Of a DNA stretch of 64,000 bases, positions 48,013-60,050 are shown one piece after another. Each line of letters starts with the position of its first letter. Positions within the stretch are counted from its first letter, which is position 1. The stretch is from the NCBI GenBank assembly GCA_029168955.1, contig JAPDOI010000116.1, positions 372,001 through 436,000 on the forward strand. The letters are read 5' to 3'. The notes beneath the pieces were generated by a model that was not told where the DNA came from, made no database searches, and saw nothing but the letters and a program-made list of their open reading frames with translations. The translations under genes and the position numbers were made by a program. The stretch comes from Aplectana chamaeleonis. Taxonomy: Eukaryota > Nematoda > Chromadorea > Rhabditida > Cosmocercidae.

Positions 48013-48590
48013 CGCATTCAATGCGTGTCGAATATGCATTCAACTCGAGTGACCACACTCATGGAAAGGTCCCATCGTAGGGCACGTAATCTGTGCGGCA
48101 GCACGTGCTGCAAAATTCCACCACAGGAGCACGTGCTGCAAAATTGTATTGCACGAACACGTGCTGCAGAATAGTCAAGCGCTATCGTAGCAGCACACCG
48201 ACACGCGACGCGGCCGGCGCACCGACATGCGACTCCGCCAGCTCGCCGAGCAAACATATGGGGACGCCAGCGGTTGACGAGGTCACCAGCGCCCGGGCGA
48301 GCCATCTGTCGCAAATTGATAATCGAACCGGTGACGCCGCCATCATTTGAGTCCGCCATCATTTGAGTCCGATCTCAGGAGTGCGTCGTATGCTTTCCTT
48401 TTTTAGAAAATCGTTTCGCCATCAAGATGAAAGTGAACCATGCACGCATTGAACGTTTTATTTGTTGGCGCAAGTGCTCTATTTTGAAGCACAATAGGAG
48501 CACGTGCTCCGGTTGCAGCACGTTCTCTGACTGTGCTCCAAACCGCCTTCTCTTCAAGTTGAATGCGTATTCGACTCGCATTGAATGCGT
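48013..48590. mobile_element. foldback with repeated CACGTG motifs
   Basis: GCATTCAATGCGTGTCGAAT at the left is mirrored by ATTCGACTCGCATTGAATGC at the right. Inside, GCACGTGCTGCAAAAT occurs twice and a near copy once (about 48101-48170), plus AGGAGCACGTGCTCC near 48497. Confidence 0.7.
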
Positions 48591-48954
48591 CGATTGCCTG
48601 AGATTGTCGAAGTCGTCAGAAGTCGCCTTTGGCCAGCGAATTTCCTTCTGTTTAAAGCTTCAGACCAAATCAGGCGCAAATTTTTGAAATATTGTCAGGT
48701 GAACTTCATATTTATAAACAGCACCGAAAATCACGCCCAGAAAAAATGTTTGAGCTCAATGCGAGACATTTTTTCAACGCTATAAAAATTGCCATTATTG
48801 TAAACCTTTTTCTTCTCAAAGCTATGTAAACGTCCTTTGGAAATCGCCTGTAAATCTCTCTGAGGCATTTAGAGAATCTGGAAGCGGGCTACCAACGCTG
48901 TGTCTCATACCTTCAACTATCAAAACATGGTTTTATAAAAACTCTCGGCAAAGG

Positions 48955-49045
48955 TAAGATAAGCCCAAGTAAGCTTAGTGTTCGGCTCGGATGCCTTGTG
49001 ATATCTTCAGATCATGTACCAAGTCATAAAAAGGCATCAAATAAT
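48955..49045 (+). mobile_element. SINE-like tail
   Basis: GTGATATCTTCAGATCATGT then CATAAAAAGGCATCAAA; no head. Confidence 0.5.
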
Positions 49046-49394
49046 GAAAAAATGAGAATTTATTTATTCATTTCATCTACGATGGAAACTCCAACATTTC
49101 TATTCTTTGAAATCATAAGGACTCATAGCCTATTCGTGTTCAACTCGGGGTACGGACTTAGTGCACCCAAAAGGGCTCGCCGCCATTACCCGCGGACAGG
49201 CTGCCAGCTGTCAGTACAGTATCCCAGCCCCGCCCTCCGCTGGATGCGGGCCGCGCCTCCAGATCGCGTCGCCGCGCCCGCGGTGAGAAATTGCGGCAGC
49301 CGCGACCGACCGCCAGGAGCCTCCAATATGGAGCTTCCTTGATATTAAAGTAGCTGAATTTGTGCGTGAAGATTCATTGGCCTTAGGCTTCGGG

Positions 49395-49995
49395 AGTTTA
49401 ATGACCATCGAATTTTCGAAATGTTACTTTCAGATTCTAATGTTTTCCAGATTCGCCAAATGCACCTGAAATGACAAATCGTTTTGAAATTCGATGGAAC
49501 TGGAAATTTTAAATGTGATCTGCAAATTTTAATTTCCGTAAAATCCACTTAAAATTCCCTGATTTTCATCAGTCAGGTTCGAATGCAACTGTATAGCTGC
49601 TGTGCTCCGATTCGGGATTGAACAATTGAAAAAATTCAATGTGATCTACAAATTCAAGTTTTTATCCGCTCCTCACTGTTGTAAAAATCTGGGAATTTTA
49701 GGTGCAATTCTTGAGAATTCAAAAATTTGAATCTGTAGATCACATTTGAAATTTTCTTAATTGAGCAATCCCGAATCGGAACATAGCAGCTATCCAGTTG
49801 CATTCGAATCTGACTGATGTGAAAATCTGGTAATTTTAAGTGGATTTTACGAAATTAAAATTTGTAGATCACATTTGAAAATTTCCAATTCCATCAATTT
49901 CAAAACGATTTGTCATTTCAGGTGCATTGGGCGAATCTTGAAAACATTAAAATCTGAAAGTAACATTTCGAAATTTCGATGTTCCTTAAACTGCC
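49395..49995. mobile_element. 600-bp palindrome
   Basis: The arms mirror through AAATGTTACTTTCAGATT, ATTCGCCAAATGCACCTGAA, GTAAAATCCACTTAAAATT and CAACTGTATAGCTGC (complement GCAGCTATCCAGTTG). The centre is near 49700. Long arms with mismatches, so it is an old element. Confidence 0.75.
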
Positions 49996-50094
49996 CTGAA
50001 AATCTGAAAATTGTCATTCGTGCACCCTTTCTCTTCACGAAGCTGTAAAAGGATTCGGAAACCTATCGGAACCTGGTTTTAAAAAGTCCTCGGC

Positions 50095-50195
50095 ATAGGT
50101 TAAGTAAGCTGTAGTGAGTCTAGTGTTCAACTCAACTACCTTGTGATATCTCGTAATCCTATACCAAGCCAAGAAAGGGCATCAGTTATTTAAAA
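50095..50195 (+). mobile_element. SINE-like tail
   Basis: CAACTCAACTACCTTGTGAT and CCAAGCCAAGAAAGGGCATC. Confidence 0.5.
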
Positions 50196-50344
50196 ACATT
50201 AAAATTTAGTTGATAAATTAGTTTACAATGAAAACTCCAATATTTAACTCCGCGCTAAAGACGATAAAGATACACCTGCTCAGAACTCTCTGGGAAAGCT
50301 TTTCACGGCTTCAGAGTATCTAGGTTGATTGCTTCAACTTAGGT

Positions 50345-50605
50345 TCATTAAAGGCGCAGCAACCTTTCCTCGAACGTACAATAAGCTTACTGCAGTGCTG
50401 CACCCATCCTACGTCAAGGCTTCGCAAAGGATACTGCAAAGCAGCACTGAGCTTACTTGAAACGTGCATCAACCTTACCTCAAGGCTGCATTCATCCTAC
50501 TTCAAGGCTGCGCAAAGGATACATTGAATCCGCACTAAGCTTACTTCAAAGCTGCATTGGCTCTACTTCAAGGCTGCGCTCACCCTAATTCAGCAGTGCT
50601 CCGAA
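50345..50605. repeat. tandem-like CTTCAAGGCTGCGC repeats
   Basis: CTTCAAGGCTGCGCAAAGGA and variants (ACTTCAAAGCTGCATTGGC) alternate with GCACTAAGCTTACTTCAA for about 250 bp. Confidence 0.6.
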
Positions 50606-51616
50606 GGCAGCATACACGCGAACAAACACTGTCGAATTAACAACATAAATAGTTGCGCACACCCTTCCAATGTAGTCAACAGAGATTGAAGCACCAACCA
50701 GTATTTAGGATGACAATATTTGAGCAATTCCGTCTCATGAGCCTGTATTTTCTCACTCCTAAGAAGAAGTGAAGTTTGAGAAATCATGCGATAATTTGGA
50801 GGGATAGTACTGTAAAATGGGACTCTACGAGTGAAACAGTTTGTGAAACAGGAGCACAGCATGTCGTCTGCCTACCTGAGAGATGCTCTATATCAAAAGC
50901 CAGTCGAAGTAGAGCAGCAATCTTGAATGTGGATAATAATTGTTCGGCATGTAGACATGCTGGTGTAAATCAAGCTGCTACTCTTTTAGACTTTGATTTG
51001 ACCTTGTTATAGCTTAAATTTAGTGAATGTTTTCAAGTTTCGCATTTCGTTATGTTACTCGAATAGGGGGGCAATGTTGGAACGTTTCTGCCTGCATCAA
51101 ACCACTTTTGCTTAGAGGAGCCCTTTGATAGAATCCTTCTTCTGTAAATGTGATCTCGTTGGGGTCAAACTTCGGCTCGACGACTGCGACAACGAAGGTG
51201 AAAAAGAGCTTCGTGTACCGACGATTTCGGTTCTCAGGGCTGACATGGCTCGTCGGCCTGCTTCAGATCTCTTCGAATATTTCCCTTGCTAGAATGACAT
51301 AAAGGCCGCGGTCACGATGATTTTCGTTCCCGAGTTTCCTTCTCAAAACAATGCGTTAGCCACCGAATGTTACCAAAATTACGATGAAACGGCGGAAAAC
51401 GCACTAAAACGCCTTATTTCAGTGGTACTCTTTCCTGGTCCGGACTAGCTGTCCGGTCGTATAAACATGTTTCTGGTGGTCGTCACCGGTGAAAAACGAG
51501 GTTAATCGAAAATGGAAGAATATTTTAGGCAAAACAGTAATAGTTTGGGTCCGAAAGAAAAGACGGAGCAAACGAGAGTAAGGAATTTCGAAGGACGGGT
51601 CCGCAAAAGATTAAGG
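50606..51616. other. no gene recognised
   Basis: A TAAAGGCCGCGGTCACGAT end of the AAAGGCAG family at 51299 lacks a clear partner; a similar start (GGGCAGTGTTCACGACGATT) is at 52096. A 90-codon minus frame at 50862-50590 is not recognised. Confidence 0.35.
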
Positions 51617-51923
51617 TGCGTCCGAATAAGAATGGCGGTCCATGCGGTCAGCGTGCTTGGCAGGAGGCCGTCCGCCGCTCTCGGACGAGCATGCGAAAAG
51701 TACCCACCGCCATCGACTACGAACGGGGCCGGCACCGTCTGGCAGCAAGCACTGCGCCGATCAATCAGCTCTGCAGACGGTGGGAGAGGGACGGCCGTCG
51801 TTGAAATCCAACACTCGTCCGAGGGCGGCACATGCGACGGCCGCCTGCCAAGCACGCCGGCCGCCTGCCCGTTAGCACGCCGGCCGCGTGGGCCGCCATT
51901 CTTATTCGGGCACACTTTACATT
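51617..51923. mobile_element. GTCCGAA hairpin element, copy 3
   Basis: GTGCGTCCGAATAAGAATGG mirrored by CCATTCTTATTCGGGCAC; GGTCAGCGTGCTTGGCAGG pairs with CCTGCCAAGCACGCCGGCC. It produces overlapping long frames on both strands. Confidence 0.75.
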
Positions 51924-52049
51924 CTTACAACAAACAGTTCCAGTGAGAGTGAAGAGGCGGGATGAGAGAACAGCTTTTCGGGTGTTTCTGGCGCGTTTTT
52001 CTCAGTTTTGCATTTATTCAGCTTCTATCCGAGTGCCAAGCAATTGATC

Positions 52050-53190
52050 TAGCAAATAATCTTGAATTGAAGATTATCGTAACACTGTCTTGAAGGGCAG
52101 TGTTCACGACGATTTCAGTTGCCGAGCTTCTCAGTTGAAAGAATGTGCTGCCCATCATGAATTTCTAAAATCACGAAGAAACTGCAGAAACGACCGACAC
52201 GCCTCACTCCAGTGGCATCATGCTCTGATTAAGACTAGTTTTCCAGTAGAACAAAGGGATTTTGACCGACGAATAATGGGTGAACCAAAAATGAATGTTT
52301 ATGTCGCTAATCCCTGGAAGGGGAAGCAGCGACGGCCAGTATGATAGATCTATCACGAAGTCGAGCAGTTTTTTGAAGAGAACAAGATGTTAGAAATGGA
52401 TTAACAACTCCCAAGATAGCGAGATAATAGCGGCATCGCGGTTTCCTAGAGATGAGATACAAACCATATGATACAAAAAACAGTACTGACGGTCGGTGGC
52501 TGAAAGTTTTTATTGTTCCCACGAACAGTTCCTCTAAAAGTAATGGGGCTGATTGAGAGAACCGGAATTTAAATTTTTCATCATTCTGAATCTACCTTAT
52601 GATCGATTTGTTATATAAAATCTAAAACTATCGTGAACACAACCGTTGAATCGAGGATTTAAAGGCAGCGAAGGCGGAGAAAAAGGAGGAGAAAAGGAAG
52701 GAGAATGATGAACAACTTCATGGCCGGATGGTTGCACTCTTTCCTGTGAGTGGTAGCAGAGACACGTTAGACCCTTCTGAAAGTCGATACGTAGGATTCT
52801 TTGTTCACGCCGTTATCGCAAGCTTAACGCGTCTATAGTCCCCTTGGTTTGCTTTGCGCGACTATTCGGTATTCGGTTAGGCTTTTGACACCTAACCAAC
52901 TCCAAGGTAAAGCTCAGTGCGAGCTTAGAAAACGACGCATTAACCATACATGGACTGTGCATGCTCACGACGGGTTGTAAACTCGCAGGAAGCTTAAACC
53001 CGTAAAAGGTCGGTGAATTAGACGGACGAGGCCTACTTTCGGCCCGATTAGACGCAGTAAGGTTTCCCAGAAAGTTCTGAGCGATATAATGACCTGGAAA
53101 ATCTTCATTCCATATATAAGCGTCCTGAAACGGTAAATATTCCGAGTCTTTCAAGCTCCACCTTGCTCGATTTTGAGAGGTTTCCGGGAT
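52050..53190. other. no gene recognised
   Basis: A purine-rich patch (GGAGAAAAAGGAGGAGAAAA, about 52675). A 148-codon minus frame (53259-52813) overlaps the TATA-like cassette and a hairpin and has no recognisable family. Confidence 0.35.
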
Positions 53191-53195
53191 AGGGG

Positions 53196-53333
53196 GCTCT
53201 CTACACACTGAGGGAAGAGTTGTCCCGTCTTGTGCGGCTCTAATTCCATTCGGGACCATTTTGCTTGAACTGATTAGTGCGACGTGTGAAATTGCTAAAA
53301 CGGGACAACTCCTCCCTTGGTGTGTAGAGAGGA
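53196..53333. mobile_element. CTCTCTACACAC hairpin
   Basis: CTCTCTACACACTGAGGGAA mirrored by TTGGTGTGTAGAGAGG, with GTTGTCCCG / CGGGACAAC inside. Confidence 0.7.
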
Positions 53334-53506
53334 CCTACATATTAGAGCATGTCCAAGAATATTCGGTCGAATAAACGAATATTCGAATAATTCAATTATT
53401 TGGAAGAGTCAATTTTTCGAATAATCCGTTCATTCGAATATTCGGAAAAGTCAATTTCTTGAATTATTCAGGTTATTCGATTACTGAGAAGTCGAATTTT
53501 CTAATA

Positions 53507-53760
53507 ATTCGTTTATTCGAATATTCGAAAATTTTTATTTGTTTAATATACTCTACTACATATCCTGAGGTTTTCGCTGCAAAAACGACGTACAAAGAGG
53601 ATTTTTGCTTGTTTTTAAAGATTTTTTTCGGAACTTTTATCTTTGTTTGTCGACATCATTACCGATGAGTTAGATATAGCCCTCATCGATAATCTACATC
53701 TGGTGATATTCCCGTCCGAATCCTGTCCTTCCCACCGAGGGAAAACGGGGCAGTAGAGTA
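53507..53760. repeat. 254-bp direct duplication, copy 1
   Basis: Nearly identical to 53900-54153 (offset 393 bp): TTTGTTTAATATACTCTACT, TTTGTTTGTCGACATCATTA and TGTCCTTCCCACCGA in both. Few differences, so the duplication is recent. Confidence 0.9.
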
Positions 53761-53899
53761 TGTCAAGGAATATTCGGAAAACTGATATTCGGCCGATTAA
53801 ACGAATAACCGAATATTCGAATAATTCGATCATTTGGAAAGTCTGTTTTTTTGAATAATTCGTTTATTCGACTATTTGGGAAAGTCAGTTTGTCGAACA

Positions 53900-54153
53900 A
53901 TTCGTTTATTCGAATATTCGAAAATTTTTATTTGTTTAATATACTCTACTACATATCCTGAGGTTTTCGCTGCAAAAACGACGTACAAAGAGGATTTTTG
54001 CTTGTTTTCAAGAATTTTTTTCGGAACCTTTATCTTTGTTTGTCGACATCATTACCGATGAGTTAGATATAGCCCTCATCGATAATCTACATCTGGTGAT
54101 ATTCCCGTCCGAATTCTGTCCTTCCCACCGATTGAAAACGGGGCAGTAGAGTA
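53900..54153. repeat. 254-bp direct duplication, copy 2
   Basis: See the copy at 53507. AATATTCG-rich sequence separates the two. Confidence 0.9.
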
Positions 54154-54250
54154 CGTCGGAAAACAGGTAGTATGGCATTCGCATATTCAGCAATCAAATT
54201 TTTTCTTAATGATTTCATTGTCTGGTCCATAAAGTTTCATTGTCTGGCCC

Positions 54251-54290
54251 CGTGTCGGTCGCGCGACCATAAAGTCGCGCGACCGACACG
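54251..54290. repeat. perfect 17-bp-stem hairpin
   Basis: CGTGTCGGTCGCGCGAC, loop CATAAA, then the exact complement. It is far more GC-rich than the surrounding DNA. Confidence 0.9.
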
Positions 54291-54299
54291 AACTCGCAT

Positions 54300-55730
54300 A
54301 AACGCTGCGCCTAGCCTTGAGCAACGTTAGGTAGGGATCATAATGTGGGGGATCCAGAATTGCGAAGCAGTTTTAGTAGAAATAATAAATACTGAAGGCT
54401 ATGGCTATTTTGTACCATCCACCTCGGACAATCAACAGCGAGCAATTCCTGATGTAATCCTTTTGTTGGAGCGCGATGTGAATGACTATTTTATTCAAAC
54501 GAGCTCTGAGATTGTTTACGAAAATATTTTTCATTTCTTTAGTGGTTAGCCGTAACACCTAAAAAGCCCGTTAGTTGTTGAATTCCTCAGTCGTTAGTCG
54601 CAATTACGCACATCCCTGGTCCCTTCACTTCTCCCTCATTGGGGGAAGTTACACGAGTTTATCGCCGTACGCCACAAGATTTGTGTATGTACTCAATATA
54701 TGTGAGTGTAGAGCCGATTTATTTATGATTTGTTGTTTTTATTCGGTACAGCATATCTATATGGGGAAAAATCGAGTCAAGTTTTTCAGCTTCAAGTTCT
54801 TTGAAGCCTTCAAGCATATTGGAATGACGGAATAAACCGGGTATTCAAAATACCTTATTTATCCCTGATATAAGTGCGTGTACTTCTATTTTTCAGTCCT
54901 GTTTTTAGGTGTACTTCTAATGCAGGTGTACTTCAACGATTCATAGAGGATTTTTTTATCACACAACTATCAAATTCGCGATCAACAGCCATAAAAAGTC
55001 AGACATTTAAGTTCGACTGAGTTATCGCTCCCATTTCGTTAATATTAGCATGGCTTTTCAAGCCGCAAGCCTGTTTTAGAATGCAAATTTTCATTAACAG
55101 ATTTAACCTCCCAGGGTAGGTAAGTTTGAACAATATTATCTGCGAATTTCCTACTTTCGCTACATGGACGTCTATTAGGGCTTATGTGAGTCTGACTTCG
55201 ACCGCGAATCGTTGACCCAAGTTGGTATGTCTCGCCTCGGCCAGAATGTGGGCCAATACATTGGACACCTTGGGACATGATCAGTGCAGAGGTGTGATGG
55301 CATAGGGCCGGCCTTGTTAACTAGACTTGTTAGTCGAGCGTAACAATTATACAGGCGCTATATTCCTGGTCACTATACTATGTTAACTAATCGTTTTCGC
55401 ATTTTCGCATTCGAGTTTGCTGCTTCTATATGTCATTTGAACTTTTGTCCTATGCAATCGGTTTTTTTTTCAAGTAGAAAGCACTTTTATGACGATAGAT
55501 CCCAGCGCTGAATTGAGTGGTAAGGGGTGTTTCGCGAAACCGTACACACTATGAATTTCAGTGCTTCTGATATGATGAAATCATTAATTTAAATCAAGCG
55601 AAATCCCGAGGTTTCAGAAAAATGCAGATCGTTTCCTTGTTTGAAAAAAAGAGTCCAGAATTCCGCGGAAATCGAGGAAATCATTATTTTCTAGTAAGGA
55701 CACGATGTTTCTGATTTTTAGATACTATTT
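54300..55730. other. no gene recognised
   Basis: A 68-codon plus frame (54343-54549) and an 86-codon plus frame (54575-54835) look faintly protein-like (TEGYGYFVPSTSDNQQR), without splice context or family. They may be remnants. Confidence 0.3.
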
Positions 55731-58479
55731 TCTTTCAGAAATTCATTGCAATCAGTGAACGCTCTTATAAATGTAGACATTTCACTATGAGATGATTTGA
55801 ATGCTACAGTACCCACCCTCGAACTTCGCGAAAAGCGCGCTTTTTGCGCCCCTTTGGAATATCTCTGCGAAATTTAGGGTTTTGGAGGTAAGAAAGATAT
55901 TGCTAGAATCGTCTTGTCAAGATCTACAAAATGGTGTTAAAATTTCATTGATATCTTAAACTATACCTTAATTATAGGTATGGCTCTTTCCATAACACGT
56001 ACTGACTCGTCAGAAAAGTTTTAATTGGGAAATAGGCAAACGGAATTCGCCCAAGGTCGAAAAAAAACCTGCGGATTTCGGAAATCAAAAAACGAGTTTC
56101 CGCTGATCCCTGGTCAGAACATATTTTTAACTCTTCTAGGAAGATCAAATTCTCGAATATTTCTGTGTCTCGAGTTTGATAAGGGAGAGTGTTCAAATGT
56201 CTACAGTCGAACAGATTTCAACCACTGGGCGAATTATTCTACGGGTTATCGATTAGTAATATACATATTTCTCTATTTGAATATAGAACTTATGAAAAGA
56301 ATCTGCTGTTCGCATCATTAGACTATTCCATTCAGGGGAAGTGGCCCCGAGTGGAATTTAAATGGCAAAAAGCGGGACAACTCGTCCATTTTTGTGTACA
56401 GTCGACACGAATCACACTGATACTTTGCCTTCCCTGTGGTGTGCTGGCGCAAACACGGGGCACGTAAGTTATAACACGTGTGCACCGAGCTTGCGCCAAC
56501 ACCCATTAAGGAATGATGCGAAGAACTTCTCGTTTCAGAACGCTTACATATAAAGTGAAGATATCGCTCATCGATCGTCGAAATCCCCAAGCTAGGAATA
56601 GAGTCTAAACACGAATTATGAGAAATAGAAAAATGTGATTTTTTCCTCTGAAATTGAAAAGATAATAAATTGGTATCTGTGTTTTCCGAAATTGTAGAAA
56701 AAAACTAACTAAAAGGAATTCCCATATAAATCGGATTCGTATTTAGCACGTTTTAAGCTCAGTCCTAGCCAATGTTTCCGATTACCCCAAAAAAAAATTC
56801 ATTCGTGGTTGTTTTACACACCTACTGCCCTCAACCCACCAAAATGACAATGTCAGCGTTCTTGCGATAAGATTCTAATTCCAGAACATTTGATTTCATA
56901 ATTTTTTTTCTGAATGTCCTTAGTACTTCTTGCAATATTTATTATCTACTTTCTGATTGTTTAGGGATTAATTTTCTATCAGAAATTCATATATATCATT
57001 AAACAATTTCATAAATATTGTCATTTTACCGTGTGGTAATTTGAATGCACTTTGAATCTAATGACTTTGAAAAATCATTCTACCAATAGTGTAGGAATAG
57101 CCATATTATATTTACATTTTCATATGCATCTTCACCTTCTTTGAATCTTATTGAGTCTCTTAGGAGTCATAACATCCAGCTTAAGCGTTCCTTGATCTCA
57201 ACAAAGCTTTTGCTGTGTAACAACATTCCACCCAGTATCAAATCGTCTTTTATTAGGAAAATTGAGGGAAAAAACCCGCTGGGAAAGTGGAAGTTGCACT
57301 TGTTCTGTGAATTAAATTACTTTTTGATTGGACAGGAGCCAAGTAACATCTGCCTATCAAATGCTATTTGATCTTGTCTTCCTCGTGTCTCACCAGTTTG
57401 TAACTATTAGCCCACGTGCAAATTCTATGTACCTTGTTTATATATACTATTACAGTTGTATGTATCAGCTGATCAGAGGAGGCTTATTGATTGGGAGAAC
57501 ACTTTTATACAATTCTACGACAATCTCCTGCAGAACTTGTGTACCGTTCGGGTATCTGCGCCCTGCAGAGTTTGCCTTCTCTGATGATCTGAAATTCGAT
57601 TTTTGGCGGTCGCCATGCACTTTTTCGCCAGATTTCTTCTTAAGATTGCCTCTCTAGGTATGTTCTATGTATGAACAGATAGCCCCAGTGAGCCAACTGA
57701 ATTTCTTTTGTGTTCCTATTCATGGAATTTGAAGAGGCTTTGATAGATGACCCTCGTGGGAATGGCTACCACCACAACCAACGTTGGAGCAGCCCTGAAC
57801 CCAATTAATTCTTTCAGTCGGCTGAATCGCTACGTGTTCTTCCTCTGTTCTAGGCTTAGGGTGATTTTTTTTTGATTTTCTTCTTTTTTCTGAGGTTATC
57901 TTCCGATTCACGGGTTTTACTAGTGACTGGGGGTGGGAGGTGCTGCCTCATTCGTCTGATTTGCCCAATTTCGCACCATCCTATTGTCACTTATTCCTAG
58001 CGCTACTTGACTTTTTAAGTGGCAAAACTATTTCAAATTTGGATGATACCTAAAATTTCATCTTTAAATTTTTTGCGGGTGCCATAGGCGCTTCATTGTT
58101 TGTTCTATCGCTGTTGAGGGCGCACCTTGAGTCCAATGTAATGAGTAAAAAATAACAAATGAATAAATAAATGAATAAATATATAATTAAAAAATAAACT
58201 AATAATTAAACTAATAAGGAAACGAATGAATAAATACATTAATTATTTAATCCTCTTTATAACGTCATTTTTTAACGAAAACCACTCAAAATCCCAGCGA
58301 GGTAAAGCTTGGAACACTCTGAATATTTAGCGTTTCGGGACGCTTATATATAAAATGAAGATTTTCCGCAGCATTAAATATGGAATGGTGGCCTAAGATT
58401 TCCTAGAAGTGAAACTTCGAAGTTTTCGGCACAAATAAATTAAATATATGTATAATTTTGATGTTTCTGGTTATGACTT

Positions 58480-58605
58480 TTCATGGCTTTCTAAAAGATC
58501 ATAAGATATCGCAAGGTAGCTGAAATGAACACTAAACTTAGGGGCCAGGGGCAGGACTCGAACCTGCGTCGCATCAACTCAGCTATTTACCTATGGGAAA
58601 ATAGG
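58480..58605 (-). mobile_element. SINE-like element, intact counterpart
   Basis: Minus strand: GGTAAATAGCTGAGTTGATG (A-box-like), then GCAGGTTCGAGTCCTGC (perfect T-arm) and tail CAGCTACCTTGCGATATCTT ... CCATGAAAAGTCATAACC. Confidence 0.6.
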
Positions 58606-58710
58606 TTTTCAAGAAAAATTCACATCTGAGATTCGAGTGATCATGAAAATGTTGAACAAGTCCAACATCATGAAATGCGGCCGTGGTGACAATCGCATTA
58701 ATGGTTAGGG

Positions 58711-58982
58711 CCAAGTATGAGCGGAATAGAAAAATTTGAATTCTGGAATTCGGAATTTTAAACATTATTAAAAATTAGGGAATATGAAATTCCGAAATCG
58801 GAACACCATTCGAAAATCCGGAAATCGGAAAATTCAGGATTTGAGAACTCATAACGAGAACACAATTCTAGACTGATACCTGCGGAAGTTGTAATTTGGA
58901 AATCGGCAAACGGAATTCGCCCATTGTCGAAAAAAACCTGCGGAATTCGGAAACCAAAAAACGGAATTCCGCTCATCCCTGG
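58711..58982. mobile_element. AGGGATGAGCGGAAT hairpin, copy 3
   Basis: CCAAGTATGAGCGGAATAGA and complement of ACGGAATTCCGCTCATCCCT. Confidence 0.7.
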
Positions 58983-59864
58983 TTGGAATGTATTTGGATT
59001 CTTCTCTGGAGTATAAATTCGCGAGCAAATCTGTGTCTCAAATTTAATAGGTTAGAGTGTTCAAATGCCTACAGTTGAATAGATTTCAACCAGTTGGCGA
59101 ATTATTCTACGGATTATCCTTTAGTGATATATATATATTTCTCTCTTTGATTACAGAGACAAGGAAAAAATCTGCAGTTTGAAACATCAGACTAATTCAT
59201 TCAAGAGGTTTGGTCCCGAGTGGAATAAGAATCGCGAAAGACGGGAAAACTCCTTCATTTTTGTGTACAGTCGGCACGGATCGCACTGATACTTGGTGCG
59301 TTTCTTATTAGGTAAGCTTGCGCATACTCGGTGCAAGTATGTTATAACATATGAGCACCGAGCCTGCGCCAGCACACATTAAGGAACGCGAAATATCAGT
59401 GACGACTGTACGAAAACCTAATCCTGAAAAACACACTCGAAAAAAATGCTTAGAACTTCCTGTTTCAGATTTCTTTATATATAACATCAAAATTTCTCCG
59501 GCCGATTGTTCAATTGAAATTCCTAAGCCAAAAATAGGGTCTAAACACGAAATATGATGAATAAAAGATGTGATTTTCCCACTGAAATTGAAAAAATTTA
59601 AATTGGTGCCTGCGTTTTCCGGAAATTGAAGAAAATCCAAACTAAAAGAAATTACTAGACAATAGATTAGACTGCGATTATTTTGACAAAACTGTAGTGT
59701 AGAACCCTTTCAAAAATGAAAAGCTTGCAAAACGAATCATTTCGGAGCTGAACACTTCCAGAATCCAAATCCATTCAAATCGGAAAACGCTGAATCCTCC
59801 CGCTTCAATAGAATCGAGAAACAGATCAAGACTTTTGAAGCATTTTATTTATCTCTGATGGTTC
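58983..59864. repeat. dispersed repeat module, further copy
   Basis: CTGTGTCTCAAATTTAATAG, TTTTTGTGTACAGTCGGCAC and CTCCGGCCGATTGTTCAATTG parallel 56160-56590. No gene recognised. Confidence 0.5.
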
Positions 59865-60050
59865 TGGTCGTGGAGTTACCTGACAGTTCGGCTCGTATTC
59901 CCAGTCTGCGGGTCACCTGCTGTTGCTGTCTGGGCGAACTGGGGGAGCTCGGAGGGCAACAGCAGTGGCTTGGAGACTGGGTCAACGAGCCGACCTGTCA
60001 AGCGGCTCCGAATACTATTTGATGCTGCTCGAGGCCGAGAACCGTCTGAG
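59865..60050. mobile_element. CTCAGGCGATT palindromic element, degenerate copy
   Basis: TGACAGTTCGGCTCGTATTC, CTGCTGTTGCTGTCTGGGC and CCGTCTGAG end; left end lost. Confidence 0.65.

Larger units (their letters stand above)
55731..58982. repeat. multi-kb dispersed repeat, copy B (mostly uninterrupted)
   Basis: Counterpart of copy A. At 57092-57093 it has the empty TA site of the Tc element (CCAATAGTGTAGGAATAGCC). About 56000-56600 resembles module C (TCCGCTGATCCCTGGTCAG, ATTTCTGTGTCTCGA). Confidence 0.75.

Noticed and set aside
51502..51946. 137- and 144-codon frames on opposite strands
   Set aside because: Both follow a GC-rich hairpin; no splice or family support.
54343..54835. 68- and 86-codon plus frames
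   Set aside because: No splice context, no family and no promoter that I can see; left as possible remnants.
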